From: Pseudozobellia sp. WGM2
Lineage (GTDB): Bacteria; Bacteroidota; Bacteroidia; Flavobacteriales; Flavobacteriaceae
Direction of reading: 5' to 3'
Length of the DNA stretch: 64,000 nucleotides
Assembly: GCF_017810075.1 (NCBI RefSeq)
Contig: NZ_JADNYK010000001.1
Coordinates: forward strand, 682,001 to 746,000
The notes under the pieces were generated by a model. The model did no database searches, was not told the origin of the DNA, and worked only from the letters and a program-made list of their open reading frames with translations. This document shows positions 45,021-53,814 of this stretch, in pieces. The position numbers and the translations under genes are program-made. The stretch's first letter is position 1. Each line of letters begins with the position of its first letter.

Positions 45021-47873
45021 TTGAGAGCAAAGTTTCCCATATCGTGCCTTTTTGGTATCATTTTTTCCCTGTTTGGGTATAGTGTGTGCAATGCTCAACA
45101 TAATAACATACTGACTGCCACACTTGATGACGACAGTAATGCAATAGCCGTTCAGCAAGAGTTCATTTATGAGAACAACTCCGATGTTATCTTAAATGTG
45201 CTTTATTTTAATGATTGGGCACATGCGTACTCCAATAAAAATACCGGTCTCGCAAAACGTTTTGCCGAAGAGTTTAAGCGAAGCCTTCATCTTGCCAAAC
45301 AGAATGAACGGGGGTATACCACTATCTTAAGTGCTGTTGATGATAATTATAGGGGCCTGAACTGGAAGCGTACCACTGGCGATGACATTATAAGAATTGA
45401 GCTAAATACCCCTCTTCGCCCCGGAGAATCGGCAAAGCTTTTTCTCACTTATTCGGTTAAACTACCTGAAAACAAATTTACACCTTATGGTTATGATAAT
45501 AAGAATAACTATTATTTAAAAGACTGGTATTTGACTCCGGCCTATTTTGATGGTTCATGGCATTTATATTCCAACAAAAATTTAGAAGATCTTTACACTG
45601 GAGTTACAAGTACAACGGTCAACTTTACCTACCCTAGAGGGCTGAATTTAGTTTCAAACTTTCAAGTTCTAGGCAACAGTCAGTTCTCTAATGGTCAATT
45701 AGCGCAGCTTACGGCTACCCAACAGAAAAACTGTGAACTTATACTCACTCCAGAGAAAAAGTTCATGACCCATGTAACCCCAGAAATGACCATTATAACC
45801 GACATAGAATCGGCTAAATACAGTGAAATTGCAAGGGGCATATCTATTAATAGGGTCACAAAATTTATAAAAGATAACTTAGGTGACTATCCACATTCCC
45901 AATTATTGGTCAGTACAATCGACTATAATAAGAATCCTCTTTACGGCATTAATCAATTGCCTTCTTTTATTAGGCCCTATGAAGAACAGTTTCAATATGA
46001 AATGAAGTTCTTAAAAACCGCATTGATCAACATTCTAGAAGAAACTTTATTTCTCGACCCAAGAAAAGAGCAGTGGCTAAGTGATGCAATCGCTAATTAT
46101 CTCATGATAGCCTATGTCGATGAGTACTATCCCGATCAAAAGCTTTTGGGTAAACTTTCAAAAATTTGGGGGGTACGAAGTTTTAACTTGGCCAAGATGG
46201 ATTTTAATGAGCAGTACCCTTTTCTATATATGCTGACTTCCCGCAGAAATCTTGACCAACCCCTATTGACTTCCAACGACTCACTGATCAAGTTCAATCA
46301 AAAAATTGCCAACAAATACAAAGCTGGTCTTGGTCTCTCTTATTTAGCGAGTTATGTTGGTAAAGACAAAGTTGACAAGGGCATAAAAACTTTCTATAAG
46401 CATTATAAGCTCAGTCAGGTAAAAACACTTGATTTCGAGTCTATATTAAAGCGAATGACCAATAAAAATATCGACTGGTTCTTTCAAGACTATGTCTCTA
46501 CAGATAGAAAAATAGACTTTAAAATAAAGAAAGTTGAAAAAACCGAAGACTCTTTATATGTCACCTTAAAAAATAAAAAAGGTACAAATGTGCCCATTTC
46601 TTTATTCGGATTGAAAAATGATTCGGTAGTTTCTAAATATTGGTTTTCAGATATTGAGACTATTAAAAGAGTGGTCATACCTAGACATGAAGAGGAAAGA
46701 CTCGTTCTCAATTACGACCAGAAAATACCGGAGTTTAACCAGCGAGACAACTGGAAATCGTTAGGTGGGTTTTTATCCGGTAACAAAAAACTGAAATTTA
46801 CCTTCTTTCGCGATTCTGAAAACCCATATTACAATCAAGTATTCTACGTGCCGATACTTAATTTTAATATTTATGACGGGTGGACCCCCGGTTTAAGGCT
46901 CTATAATAAAACTTTTCTTGAACGACCATTTGTATACGATTTTGCCCCCGCCTATTCATTCCGTGAAAAATCTCTCGTAGGATCAGGAAGGTTCAGCTAT
47001 AGAAAATATTTGAGCAAGACCGGCCTTTATGTAGCTAACTATAGCCTAGGGGGGTCTACATATCACTTTCAAGAAAACTCCAGATATACTAAAATCACCC
47101 CCTCTTTATCTTTTGGTTGGCGACCAGAGAATTTAAGATCGAACAAAAAAGAGTTTCTGAGTTTCCGATATGTAAACGTACTGCGAAACAAAGCCGACAA
47201 TCTTGCCGATTTCGAAACTCCGCCAGATTATAGTGTATTGAACGCAAGGTATACAAACCATAATCCGGGCATTATCAATTATCTTTCTTGGTTCGCAGAT
47301 GCACAACACGCCAAAGACTTTAGCAAAGTAGCTTTTGAACTTGAATACCGACAATTGTTCGAGAACAATAGGCAGTTTAATTTAAGATTCTTTGCCGGTA
47401 AGTTCTTGAGAAATAAAACTACAGATTACAGAAACCCCAACTTTTTTAGTTTTGCCTTAGATCGCCCTACAGATTATCTTTTTGACTATGGATACTTGGG
47501 GCGCTCAGAAGATTCAGGGCTTTACAGTCAGCAAATTATAATTGCCGAAGGTGGTTTTAAATCGTTCATGCCAGAGCAATTTCGTTTTGCCAATGATTGG
47601 ATGGCCACCGTGAACACCAGTGTGAACCTTTGGCGCTGGATTGAAGTATATGGTGATATGGGTTATGTTAAGAATAAGGAAGTGTCTGGTAAATTTGTAT
47701 ATGATTCAGGTGTCCGTCTTAATTTACTTACCGATTATTTTGAACTCTATTTTCCGGTATATTCCAATAATGGTTGGGAGGTTTCCCAGCCTAATTATGG
47801 TGAAAAAATTAGGTTTATCGTTACCGTGAGTCCGAAAACACTTATTGGTCTTTTCAACCGTAAATGGTTTTAG
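45021..47873 (+). CDS. Inactive M1-like peptidase domain fused to an outer-membrane beta-barrel
   Basis: The 950-residue protein starts at TTG 45021, which gives a good signal peptide ending VCNAQ. Residues 30-500 follow the gluzincin/M1 aminopeptidase layout, but the zinc site is gone. Where HExxH should be, residues 335-344 read LINILEETLF. The downstream WLSDAIANY (352-360) matches the usual WLNEGFANY without the Glu ligand, and the GAMEN-type loop is YGINQLPS. From about 600 to the end there are alternating amphipathic strands ending in NRKWF, an outer-membrane barrel. It is probably a periplasmic-facing scaffold or receptor, not a protease. Role unknown. Confidence 0.75.
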   Translation: MRAKFPISCLFGIIFSLFGYSVCNAQHNNILTATLDDDSNAIAVQQEFIYENNSDVILNVLYFNDWAHAYSNKNTGLAKRFAEEFKRSLHLAKQNERGYTTILSAVDDNYRGLNWKRTTGDDIIRIELNTPLRPGESAKLFLTYSVKLPENKFTPYGYDNKNNYYLKDWYLTPAYFDGSWHLYSNKNLEDLYTGVTSTTVNFTYPRGLNLVSNFQVLGNSQFSNGQLAQLTATQQKNCELILTPEKKFMTHVTPEMTIITDIESAKYSEIARGISINRVTKFIKDNLGDYPHSQLLVSTIDYNKNPLYGINQLPSFIRPYEEQFQYEMKFLKTALINILEETLFLDPRKEQWLSDAIANYLMIAYVDEYYPDQKLLGKLSKIWGVRSFNLAKMDFNEQYPFLYMLTSRRNLDQPLLTSNDSLIKFNQKIANKYKAGLGLSYLASYVGKDKVDKGIKTFYKHYKLSQVKTLDFESILKRMTNKNIDWFFQDYVSTDRKIDFKIKKVEKTEDSLYVTLKNKKGTNVPISLFGLKNDSVVSKYWFSDIETIKRVVIPRHEEERLVLNYDQKIPEFNQRDNWKSLGGFLSGNKKLKFTFFRDSENPYYNQVFYVPILNFNIYDGWTPGLRLYNKTFLERPFVYDFAPAYSFREKSLVGSGRFSYRKYLSKTGLYVANYSLGGSTYHFQENSRYTKITPSLSFGWRPENLRSNKKEFLSFRYVNVLRNKADNLADFETPPDYSVLNARYTNHNPGIINYLSWFADAQHAKDFSKVAFELEYRQLFENNRQFNLRFFAGKFLRNKTTDYRNPNFFSFALDRPTDYLFDYGYLGRSEDSGLYSQQIIIAEGGFKSFMPEQFRFANDWMATVNTSVNLWRWIEVYGDMGYVKNKEVSGKFVYDSGVRLNLLTDYFELYFPVYSNNGWEVSQPNYGEKIRFIVTVSPKTLIGLFNRKWF

Positions 47874-47951
47874 CCTAGCTAATACATCCTCAATAAATTC
47901 TGGTTTTTTTGACTTTTATTTGATTTTTTTCATCAATAAAGGATTTAAATT

Positions 47952-47971
47952 GGAAATTAATAAAAATTTCC
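47952..47971. repeat. Short inverted repeat upstream of the E1 promoter
   Basis: GGAAATT and AATTTCC, separated by 6 nt, lie just upstream of the -33-like element of the E1 gene at 48037. A regulatory site is possible; it may also be chance in AT-rich DNA. Confidence 0.3.
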
Positions 47972-47984
47972 GCATTTTTATGAT

Positions 47985-48016
47985 ATTGTAAAAATGCATT
48001 TGATTTGCTACTTTTG
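47985..48016 (+). promoter_or_regulatory. Promoter of the atypical E1 fusion: ATTG, 20-nt spacer, TACTTTTG
   Basis: The -7 box TACTTTTG (48009-48016) overlaps the in-frame GTG at 48016, so ATG 48037 is the start. The -33-like ATTG is at 47985-47988. Confidence 0.65.
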
Positions 48017-48036
48017 TGGAAAATCAAAAAACTTCA

Positions 48037-50448
48037 ATGGATATTTCGCCTAAGACTAGTAACGATATTTCTTTCGATGATTTTAAGACACAAATCTTAA
48101 CTGATTATAAAATAGCCGTACTTAGTCGAACCTGTAGTTTGATGGGGCGTAAAGAGGTTTTAACCGGTAAAGCGAAATTCGGAATTTTTGGAGATGGAAA
48201 GGAATTGCCACAATTGGCAATGGCCCGATCATTTAAAAACGGTGATTTTCGTAGTGGATACTATCGCGACCAAACCTTTATGATGGCACTGGGTCTGTTG
48301 ACACCTAAAGACTTGTTTCACGCATTATATGCTACTACAGATATAGAAAAAGAACCTATGAGTGCCGGTCGACAAATGGGAGGCCATTATGTAACTTATA
48401 GTTTAAATGAAGATGGCAGTTGGAAAGATCTTACAAAACAGAAGAATAGCAGTGCCGATATTTCTTGCACTGCGGGGCAAATGCCTCGATTATTAGGTTT
48501 GGCCCAAGCCTCTAAAATGTATCGAAATCTGAAAAATATAGATGCCTCAAAATTTTCAAATCAAGGTGATGAAGTTGCATGGGGCACTATTGGTAACGCA
48601 AGCACTAGCGAAGGCATGTTTCTTGAAACTATAAATGCCGCCGGTGTACTTCAGGTGCCAATGGTTATCAGTATTTGGGACGATGATTATGGCATTTCGG
48701 TACCTGCCGAGTACCACGCCACCAAAGAAGACATCTCTGAAATGCTATCAGGGTTCAAAAGAACCGAAGAAAAGGCAGGTTTTGAGATGCTAAAAGTTAA
48801 GGGGTGGGATTACACTGCTCTCATGCATGCTTACGAAAATGCTTCTGACATTGCTCGAGAAGAACATGTGCCGGTAATTATTCATGTCACCGAACTCACT
48901 CAACCACAAGGCCATTCTTCTTCGGGGTCACATGAAAGATATAAAAGTCAAGAACGGTTAAATTGGGAAAAAGAGAACGACTGCAACAAACGTTTTAGAG
49001 AATGGATTCTTGAAACAGGAATTACTACTGAAGAGGAGTTGGGCGCTTTAGAAAAGGATATTTTAAAACAAGTAAGAAAGGCTAAAAAAGAAGCTTGGGC
49101 CGAATATTTGACAACGCATCAACCACATAAGAAGAAACTTGTAACTCTTCTTGATAATGCTGCAAGTAAAAGTGCAAACAAAAATTTTATAACCAAAATA
49201 AAAAATGACCTGATCGCTACCGATGAGCCCTTGAAAAAAGATTTGGCCATTGGTGCACGCAAAGCCTTACGGTATTTAATAGGAGAAGATTTTCAAGAAA
49301 AAAACGACCTTCTCAAATGGACCAGTGAGTTTTTGGCAGAAACTCAACCTAAGTATAGTGCAGACCTCTATAATGAAGGACCAAATCGTGCAACTAACAT
49401 TTCAGAAGTTAAACCCACTTATGGCGAAAGCCCTGAAATGGTCGATGGTCGCTTAATTTTGCGAGACAATTTCGAGAAATTGTTCGAGAACAATCCCAAT
49501 GCATTGGTATTTGGAGAAGATACCGGTGCTATCGGAGATGTTAATCAAGGATTGGAAGGCCTTCAGGAAAAATTCGGAAAATTAAGAATTGCAGATACAG
49601 GAATAAGAGAAACAACTATTATCGGTCAGGGTACCGGAATGGCACTTCGTGGCCTTCGCCCAATTGCTGAAATTCAATATTTAGATTACATCTTTTACGC
49701 TTTAGCAACTCTCACTGATGATGTTGCATGTTTGAGGTATCGAACCTTCGGAAAACAAAAAGCACCCTTGATCGTTAGAACCCGGGGACATCGCCTTGAG
49801 GGTATTTGGCATTCAGGCTCGCCAATGGCATCACTTATTCATTCACTAAGGGGCATGTATATACTTTCCCCACGAAATATGACCCAGGCAGCAGGTTTTT
49901 ACAACACTTTGATGAAGAGCGATGAACCCGCCCTGATAATTGAAAGTTTGAACGGCTACCGACTTAAAGAAAGGAAACCTGAAAATCTTGGGGAATTCTG
50001 CACGCCGATCGGGGTCGTTGAAACTGTAAAAAAAGGTTCAGACATTACATTGGTTTCGTATGGTTCAACCTTACGTATAGTCGAACAGGCTGCAAAAGAA
50101 TTGAAACAGGTGGGTATCGATGCCGAGGTTATTGATGCACAAACCCTTTTACCTTTCGACATTCGCCACGATACTGTGAAAAGCGTTCAAAAAACCAATA
50201 GATTACTCGTTATCGACGAGGATGTTCCCGGTGGATGTTCTGCATATATTTTAAACGAAATCGTAGAGAATCAAAAAGGCTACATGTATCTCGACAGTAC
50301 GCCACAAACATTGAGTGCCCAAGCACATAGACCAGCTTACGGTAGTGACGGAGACTATTTCTCTAAGCCCAATGCCGAAGATATTTTTGAAAAGGTCTAT
50401 GCTATGATTCACGAAAGTGATCCTGAAAATTATCCTAAACTAAGATGA
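48037..50448 (+). CDS. Atypical fused 2-oxoacid dehydrogenase E1 alpha/beta
   Basis: Starting at ATG 48037 gives 803 residues. It joins an E1-alpha-like half (about 1-390) and an E1-beta half (about 460-803, with EDTGAIGDVNQGL and EIQYLDYIFYAL). The ThDP/Mg motif is altered. Instead of GDG the first part is GNA (186-188), and instead of E-N-N-G-Y the second is W-D-D-D-Y (214-218). The Asp and Asn ligands therefore look swapped, which may keep metal binding. The rest of the active-site His and Glu regions in the beta half appear normal. The 2-oxoacid substrate is uncertain; branched-chain or pyruvate-type are both possible. Compare the canonical fusion at 6386. Confidence 0.88.
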   Translation: MDISPKTSNDISFDDFKTQILTDYKIAVLSRTCSLMGRKEVLTGKAKFGIFGDGKELPQLAMARSFKNGDFRSGYYRDQTFMMALGLLTPKDLFHALYATTDIEKEPMSAGRQMGGHYVTYSLNEDGSWKDLTKQKNSSADISCTAGQMPRLLGLAQASKMYRNLKNIDASKFSNQGDEVAWGTIGNASTSEGMFLETINAAGVLQVPMVISIWDDDYGISVPAEYHATKEDISEMLSGFKRTEEKAGFEMLKVKGWDYTALMHAYENASDIAREEHVPVIIHVTELTQPQGHSSSGSHERYKSQERLNWEKENDCNKRFREWILETGITTEEELGALEKDILKQVRKAKKEAWAEYLTTHQPHKKKLVTLLDNAASKSANKNFITKIKNDLIATDEPLKKDLAIGARKALRYLIGEDFQEKNDLLKWTSEFLAETQPKYSADLYNEGPNRATNISEVKPTYGESPEMVDGRLILRDNFEKLFENNPNALVFGEDTGAIGDVNQGLEGLQEKFGKLRIADTGIRETTIIGQGTGMALRGLRPIAEIQYLDYIFYALATLTDDVACLRYRTFGKQKAPLIVRTRGHRLEGIWHSGSPMASLIHSLRGMYILSPRNMTQAAGFYNTLMKSDEPALIIESLNGYRLKERKPENLGEFCTPIGVVETVKKGSDITLVSYGSTLRIVEQAAKELKQVGIDAEVIDAQTLLPFDIRHDTVKSVQKTNRLLVIDEDVPGGCSAYILNEIVENQKGYMYLDSTPQTLSAQAHRPAYGSDGDYFSKPNAEDIFEKVYAMIHESDPENYPKLR

Positions 50449-50767
50449 CAGGAAGATTTTCAGTTCCTCATTCAATCGTATTTATATTTAAACAGTGGTT
50501 CTTAATTAATTCCCAATGGTTTGGAAGATAATTACTTCAATCAAATACATGTTCATGCATAAAGCAGTTAGAAAACTGAAAGTCAATTGAATATAAATCA
50601 AAAGTAAACTCATCTATTTAGGACGACCCCGAAATCGCCCCATAAAAGGGAAATGAACACTTGCCACAATTATACCGATTGTGCTATTTTAGCAGTGGCG
50701 ATGTGAATCGTATTGAACTATTCATCAAAAAAATGAATACATTTATACAGATTTAAACAACCAAAAA
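50449..50767. other. Non-coding stretch before the DoxX gene
   Basis: No supported gene. Around 50661-50703 a nested inverted repeat (outer GCCAC/GTGGC, inner TGCTA/TAGCA) could form a weak structure. I recognise no riboswitch or tRNA, and no exact -7 box in front of 50768. Confidence 0.5.
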
Positions 50768-51142
50768 ATGCAAAATACACTTATGAGAGACATCGGTTTG
50801 GCCATTTTGAGAATTGCTGCTTCGGCAATGATGCTTACCCACGGATACGGAAAGTTACAAATGCTAATTAATGGAGCTGAATTCGGTAACCCTATCGGTA
50901 TTGGTTCAACACCTTCTCTTTTCTTAGCGGTTATCGGTGAGTTTGTCTGCCCCATCTTAATCATTTTCGGATTTAAAACTCGCTGGGCAGCTATACCAAC
51001 CGCAATTACAATGGCTGTTGCCGCTTTTATTGCACATGGTGCTGACCCATTTCAAAAGAAGGAAATGGCATTATTGTACTTAACCATTTTTGTCGTTATA
51101 GCTTTGGTGGGGCCAGGAAAATTTAGTGTCGACAGGCGCTAA
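50768..51142 (+). CDS. DoxX-family membrane protein
   Basis: The 124-residue protein has four membrane helices and the DoxX signature: GLAILRIAASAMMLTHGYGKL at the N-terminus, then FLAVIGEFVCPILIIFGF. The C-terminal helix follows a charged AHGADPFQKKEMA loop, which is common in the family. Members are small quinone- or thiosulfate-linked membrane proteins of uncertain function. Its stop abuts the stop of the convergent holA gene with no gap. Confidence 0.9.
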   Translation: MQNTLMRDIGLAILRIAASAMMLTHGYGKLQMLINGAEFGNPIGIGSTPSLFLAVIGEFVCPILIIFGFKTRWAAIPTAITMAVAAFIAHGADPFQKKEMALLYLTIFVVIALVGPGKFSVDRR

Positions 51143-52144
51143 TTAAATTATTTTCACCAGCAATTCTTTTAATAAATCTGCATGTGAAATGGCGTTCGAT
51201 CCGACGCCCTTACCTTTAAGGTCCATCTCGCGAAGATGAGATACGATACCACTGACCTTTCTCATAGGGTAGTTACGAGCGGCGGTCTGAAACTCACCCA
51301 CAAAATAAGGACTTATTTTCAGAGCACTGGCCACACTTTTCGGAGTGTGGTCATTCAAACCGTGGTACTGTAGCAGTTGAGTGAAGAATGCGTTCAACAA
51401 AGAAACGGTCAGCACCAATGGATTATCTTTAGGGTTCTGTGCAAAATAGTTTATAATTCTTGTTGCTTTTAGCACATTACGCTCTCCGATAGCCTTCTTT
51501 AGCTCAAAGTTGTTGTAATCTTTGCTGATACCAATATGTGTTTCGATATCTGCGGGAGTAATTTCTGATTTTTCGGGCAATACAAATTGCAATTTCTCAA
51601 GCTCGTTATTGATTCGGCTCAAATCAGTTCCCAGATATTCGGTCAGCAAAATTGCACCCTTATGAGAAATACTATAGCCTCTACTTTGTAGGTTCTTGCG
51701 AATCCATTCAGAAACTTGGTTTTCATAAAGTTTCTTACTTTCGAAAAGAATTCCACTCGCCTTGATTGCTTTATAGAGTTTTTTTCTTTTATCCAATTTT
51801 TTATACTTGTAACAAACGACCAAGACTGTGGTAGGTTGAGGATTATTCGCATAATCGACCAACTGCTCAATAGTTCGAGATAGATGCTGAGCTTCTTTAA
51901 CGATGACTACTTGTCTTTCGGCCATCATCGGGTACCGCTTTGCATTACCGACAATGTCGTCTATACTCACATCTTTGCCATAAAGAACCATTTGGTTAAA
52001 ACCTTTTTCTTCTTCGGCAAGAACATTTTTTTCAATGTAAGAAGATATGGCATCGATATAATATGGCTCCTCCCCAAAAAGAAAATAAATAGGCCTTATC
52101 GTACCGTTTTTTATGTCTTTGATTATATTTCTTACTTCCTCCAT
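51143..52144 (-). CDS. holA: DNA polymerase III subunit delta
   Basis: The 333-residue clamp-loader subunit opens the sliding clamp. The N-terminal IYFLFGEEPYYID (about 19-31) and the LVVCYKYKKLDKRKKLYK segment of the delta family are present. A C-terminal helical collar domain follows (about 210-333). As expected for delta, there is no Walker A motif. It faces the HsdR_N-domain gene across a short divergent region, an arrangement I recall from other flavobacteria. Confidence 0.92.
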   Translation of the reverse strand: MEEVRNIIKDIKNGTIRPIYFLFGEEPYYIDAISSYIEKNVLAEEEKGFNQMVLYGKDVSIDDIVGNAKRYPMMAERQVVIVKEAQHLSRTIEQLVDYANNPQPTTVLVVCYKYKKLDKRKKLYKAIKASGILFESKKLYENQVSEWIRKNLQSRGYSISHKGAILLTEYLGTDLSRINNELEKLQFVLPEKSEITPADIETHIGISKDYNNFELKKAIGERNVLKATRIINYFAQNPKDNPLVLTVSLLNAFFTQLLQYHGLNDHTPKSVASALKISPYFVGEFQTAARNYPMRKVSGIVSHLREMDLKGKGVGSNAISHADLLKELLVKII

Positions 52145-52207
52145 TAAAACTTAAATGATTTTTTGAGAACAATTGGTTACCATAATAGAGTTCGAATTTT
52201 ATTACCC

Positions 52208-52215
52208 TATTTTTG
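52208..52215 (+). promoter_or_regulatory. -7 promoter box TATTTTTG
   Basis: Exact TAnnTTTG match, 33 bp before ATG 52248. It lies downstream of the in-frame TTG at 52173, which therefore cannot be the start. Confidence 0.6.
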
Positions 52216-52247
52216 AGATAAGAAATAGAAAAACTAGCCAGTACTCA

Positions 52248-52694
52248 ATGCAACCGTTGAATCTACCCAAGTACAATTTCCGATTCAAAAATAGGGAAAA
52301 TAACATCTTGATTTTTGATGTTATACGCAAAAAATTTGTGGTGTTACAACCTGAAGAATGGGTCAGGCAACATGTGGTCAATTATTTAATTGAAGACAAA
52401 AAGTATCCTCAGAGTCTAATTAATGTAGAAAAACAGTTGACTTTCAATGGCCTTACCAAACGTTATGATATCGTCGTATTTAATTCTCTCGGTGAAATCG
52501 ATATTCTAGTCGAATGCAAAGCGCCTAAAATAAAAATCGACCAGACAACTTTTGATCAAATTGCTCGTTACAACCTCCTATTACGAGCTTCATATTTAAT
52601 GGTCACTAACGGATTGGAACATTTTTATTGTAAAATGGATTTTCAATCAGAAAAATATCAGTTTCTAAAGGATATTCCTGATTTTAGCCGTTAA
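52248..52694 (+). CDS. HsdR N-terminal-type PD-(D/E)xK nuclease domain protein
   Basis: With the start at ATG 52248 the protein has 148 residues. It consists of one restriction-endonuclease-like domain of the HsdR_N type. The catalytic pattern is an Asp in RYDIVV, Asp85 in GEIDILV and the E-x-K pair Glu89 and Lys91 (VECKAPK). The nearby IARYNLLLRA helix is typical. No methylase, specificity or helicase gene adjoins, so it is not a type I restriction system. A role linked to its constant neighbour holA is possible but unproven. The glycosyltransferase gene follows after 12 nt. Confidence 0.85.
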   Translation: MQPLNLPKYNFRFKNRENNILIFDVIRKKFVVLQPEEWVRQHVVNYLIEDKKYPQSLINVEKQLTFNGLTKRYDIVVFNSLGEIDILVECKAPKIKIDQTTFDQIARYNLLLRASYLMVTNGLEHFYCKMDFQSEKYQFLKDIPDFSR

Positions 52695-52706
52695 TTTGCC
52701 CTCGTT

Positions 52707-53708
52707 TTGCGTATAGCTGTCGTCATACTTAATTGGAACGGTGAGGTACTTTTAGAAAGGTACCTACCCTCTGTTGTGAAATATTCACAGGATGCAGACA
52801 TTTATGTAATTGATAACGCTTCAACAGACGACTCCGTCATATTTGTTGAGAAAAATTATCCCACAATTAAAGTAATTCGAAATTCTGAAAATGGTGGCTT
52901 TGTCAAGGGTTACAACCATGGTCTAAAACACGTAGATGCCGATATATACTGTCTTCTCAATTCAGATGTTGAAGTCTCTCAGAATTGGATATTACCCATT
53001 AAAAAATTATTCGCAGAGAATTCAAAAGCTGCCATAGTACAGCCTAAGATTCTGGATTTAATGCGAAAAGACCACTTTGAATATGCTGGTGCTGCAGGAG
53101 GTTTCATCGACCGGCTAGGCTACCCGTTTTGCAGAGGTCGTATTTTTCAGTCTTTAGAGATAGACAATGGGCAATATAACGATACACTAGAGATTTTTTG
53201 GGCAACGGGGGCATGTATGTTTATTAGAAGTGACGTCTTTTGGGAAGTAGATGGTTTCGATGAGAGTTATTTTGCGCATCAGGAAGAAGTAGATCTTTGT
53301 TGGCGTGCCAAAAATAAAGGTCATAAAGTGTTTTATGTAGGCGACTCACATGTATATCATTTAGGGGGATCGACATTGAGTAATATGAATCCGAAGAAAA
53401 CTTTTCTGAATTTTAGAAACTCACTCTTCTCAATTACAAAAAACCTTCCAAGAAGAAAAGCGTTTCCAATCATCTTTATTCGGTTATTACTAGACGCAGT
53501 TGCCGCCATCAGATTTGTATTCCAGTTAAAGTTCAAACATTGTTGGGCTATTTTTTGGGCCCATCTAAGTTTTTACAAAAACTTCAGGAAGATGTATAGA
53601 AAAAGAGAGAAAGCTAATTTTGTATTAAATTATTACCAAACAAAATCCATTGTTTGGTCCCATTTCGTACATCATATAAAGAATTTTAACGTTTTAGTAA
53701 AAGATTAA
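52707..53708 (+). CDS. Family 2 glycosyltransferase
   Basis: The 333-residue enzyme uses a TTG start; MRIAVVILNWNG is the typical beginning of this group. The nucleotide-sugar-binding segments are IDNASTDDS (about 36-44) and the DxD-equivalent LLNSDVEVS (about 90). A conserved acidic acceptor motif, FAHQEEVDLCWRAKNKG, follows near 190. The C-terminal 80 residues contain a likely amphipathic or membrane-associated region (FIRLLLDAVAAIRFVF). It probably transfers a sugar (rhamnosyltransferase-like) to a cell-surface glycan. Confidence 0.88.
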   Translation: MRIAVVILNWNGEVLLERYLPSVVKYSQDADIYVIDNASTDDSVIFVEKNYPTIKVIRNSENGGFVKGYNHGLKHVDADIYCLLNSDVEVSQNWILPIKKLFAENSKAAIVQPKILDLMRKDHFEYAGAAGGFIDRLGYPFCRGRIFQSLEIDNGQYNDTLEIFWATGACMFIRSDVFWEVDGFDESYFAHQEEVDLCWRAKNKGHKVFYVGDSHVYHLGGSTLSNMNPKKTFLNFRNSLFSITKNLPRRKAFPIIFIRLLLDAVAAIRFVFQLKFKHCWAIFWAHLSFYKNFRKMYRKREKANFVLNYYQTKSIVWSHFVHHIKNFNVLVKD

Positions 53709-53742
53709 CTAATTTTGCAAAAACTTAATTTGGCGTTTATAT

Positions 53743-53750
53743 AATTTTGT
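53743..53750 (+). promoter_or_regulatory. -7 promoter box TAATTTTG of the OmpA gene
   Basis: Exact TAnnTTTG match, 64 bp before ATG 53815. A second identical box occurs at 53711-53718, so two tandem promoters are possible. Confidence 0.55.
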
Positions 53751-53814
53751 CCCTTATTGTCAAAGATTCAAAAACAAATAACAACAATTAATACTTAGTA
53801 ACCCACATCACATT

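Noticed and set aside
50604-50611. Minus-strand -7 box TACTTTTG in the gap before the DoxX gene
   Set aside because: No minus-strand gene starts downstream; a chance match in AT-rich DNA is likely.
50449-50767. Riboswitch before the DoxX gene
   Set aside because: The nested repeat is short and matches no aptamer consensus I know.
52248-53708. Type I restriction-modification system
   Set aside because: Only an HsdR_N domain is present; no methylase, specificity or helicase subunit is adjacent.
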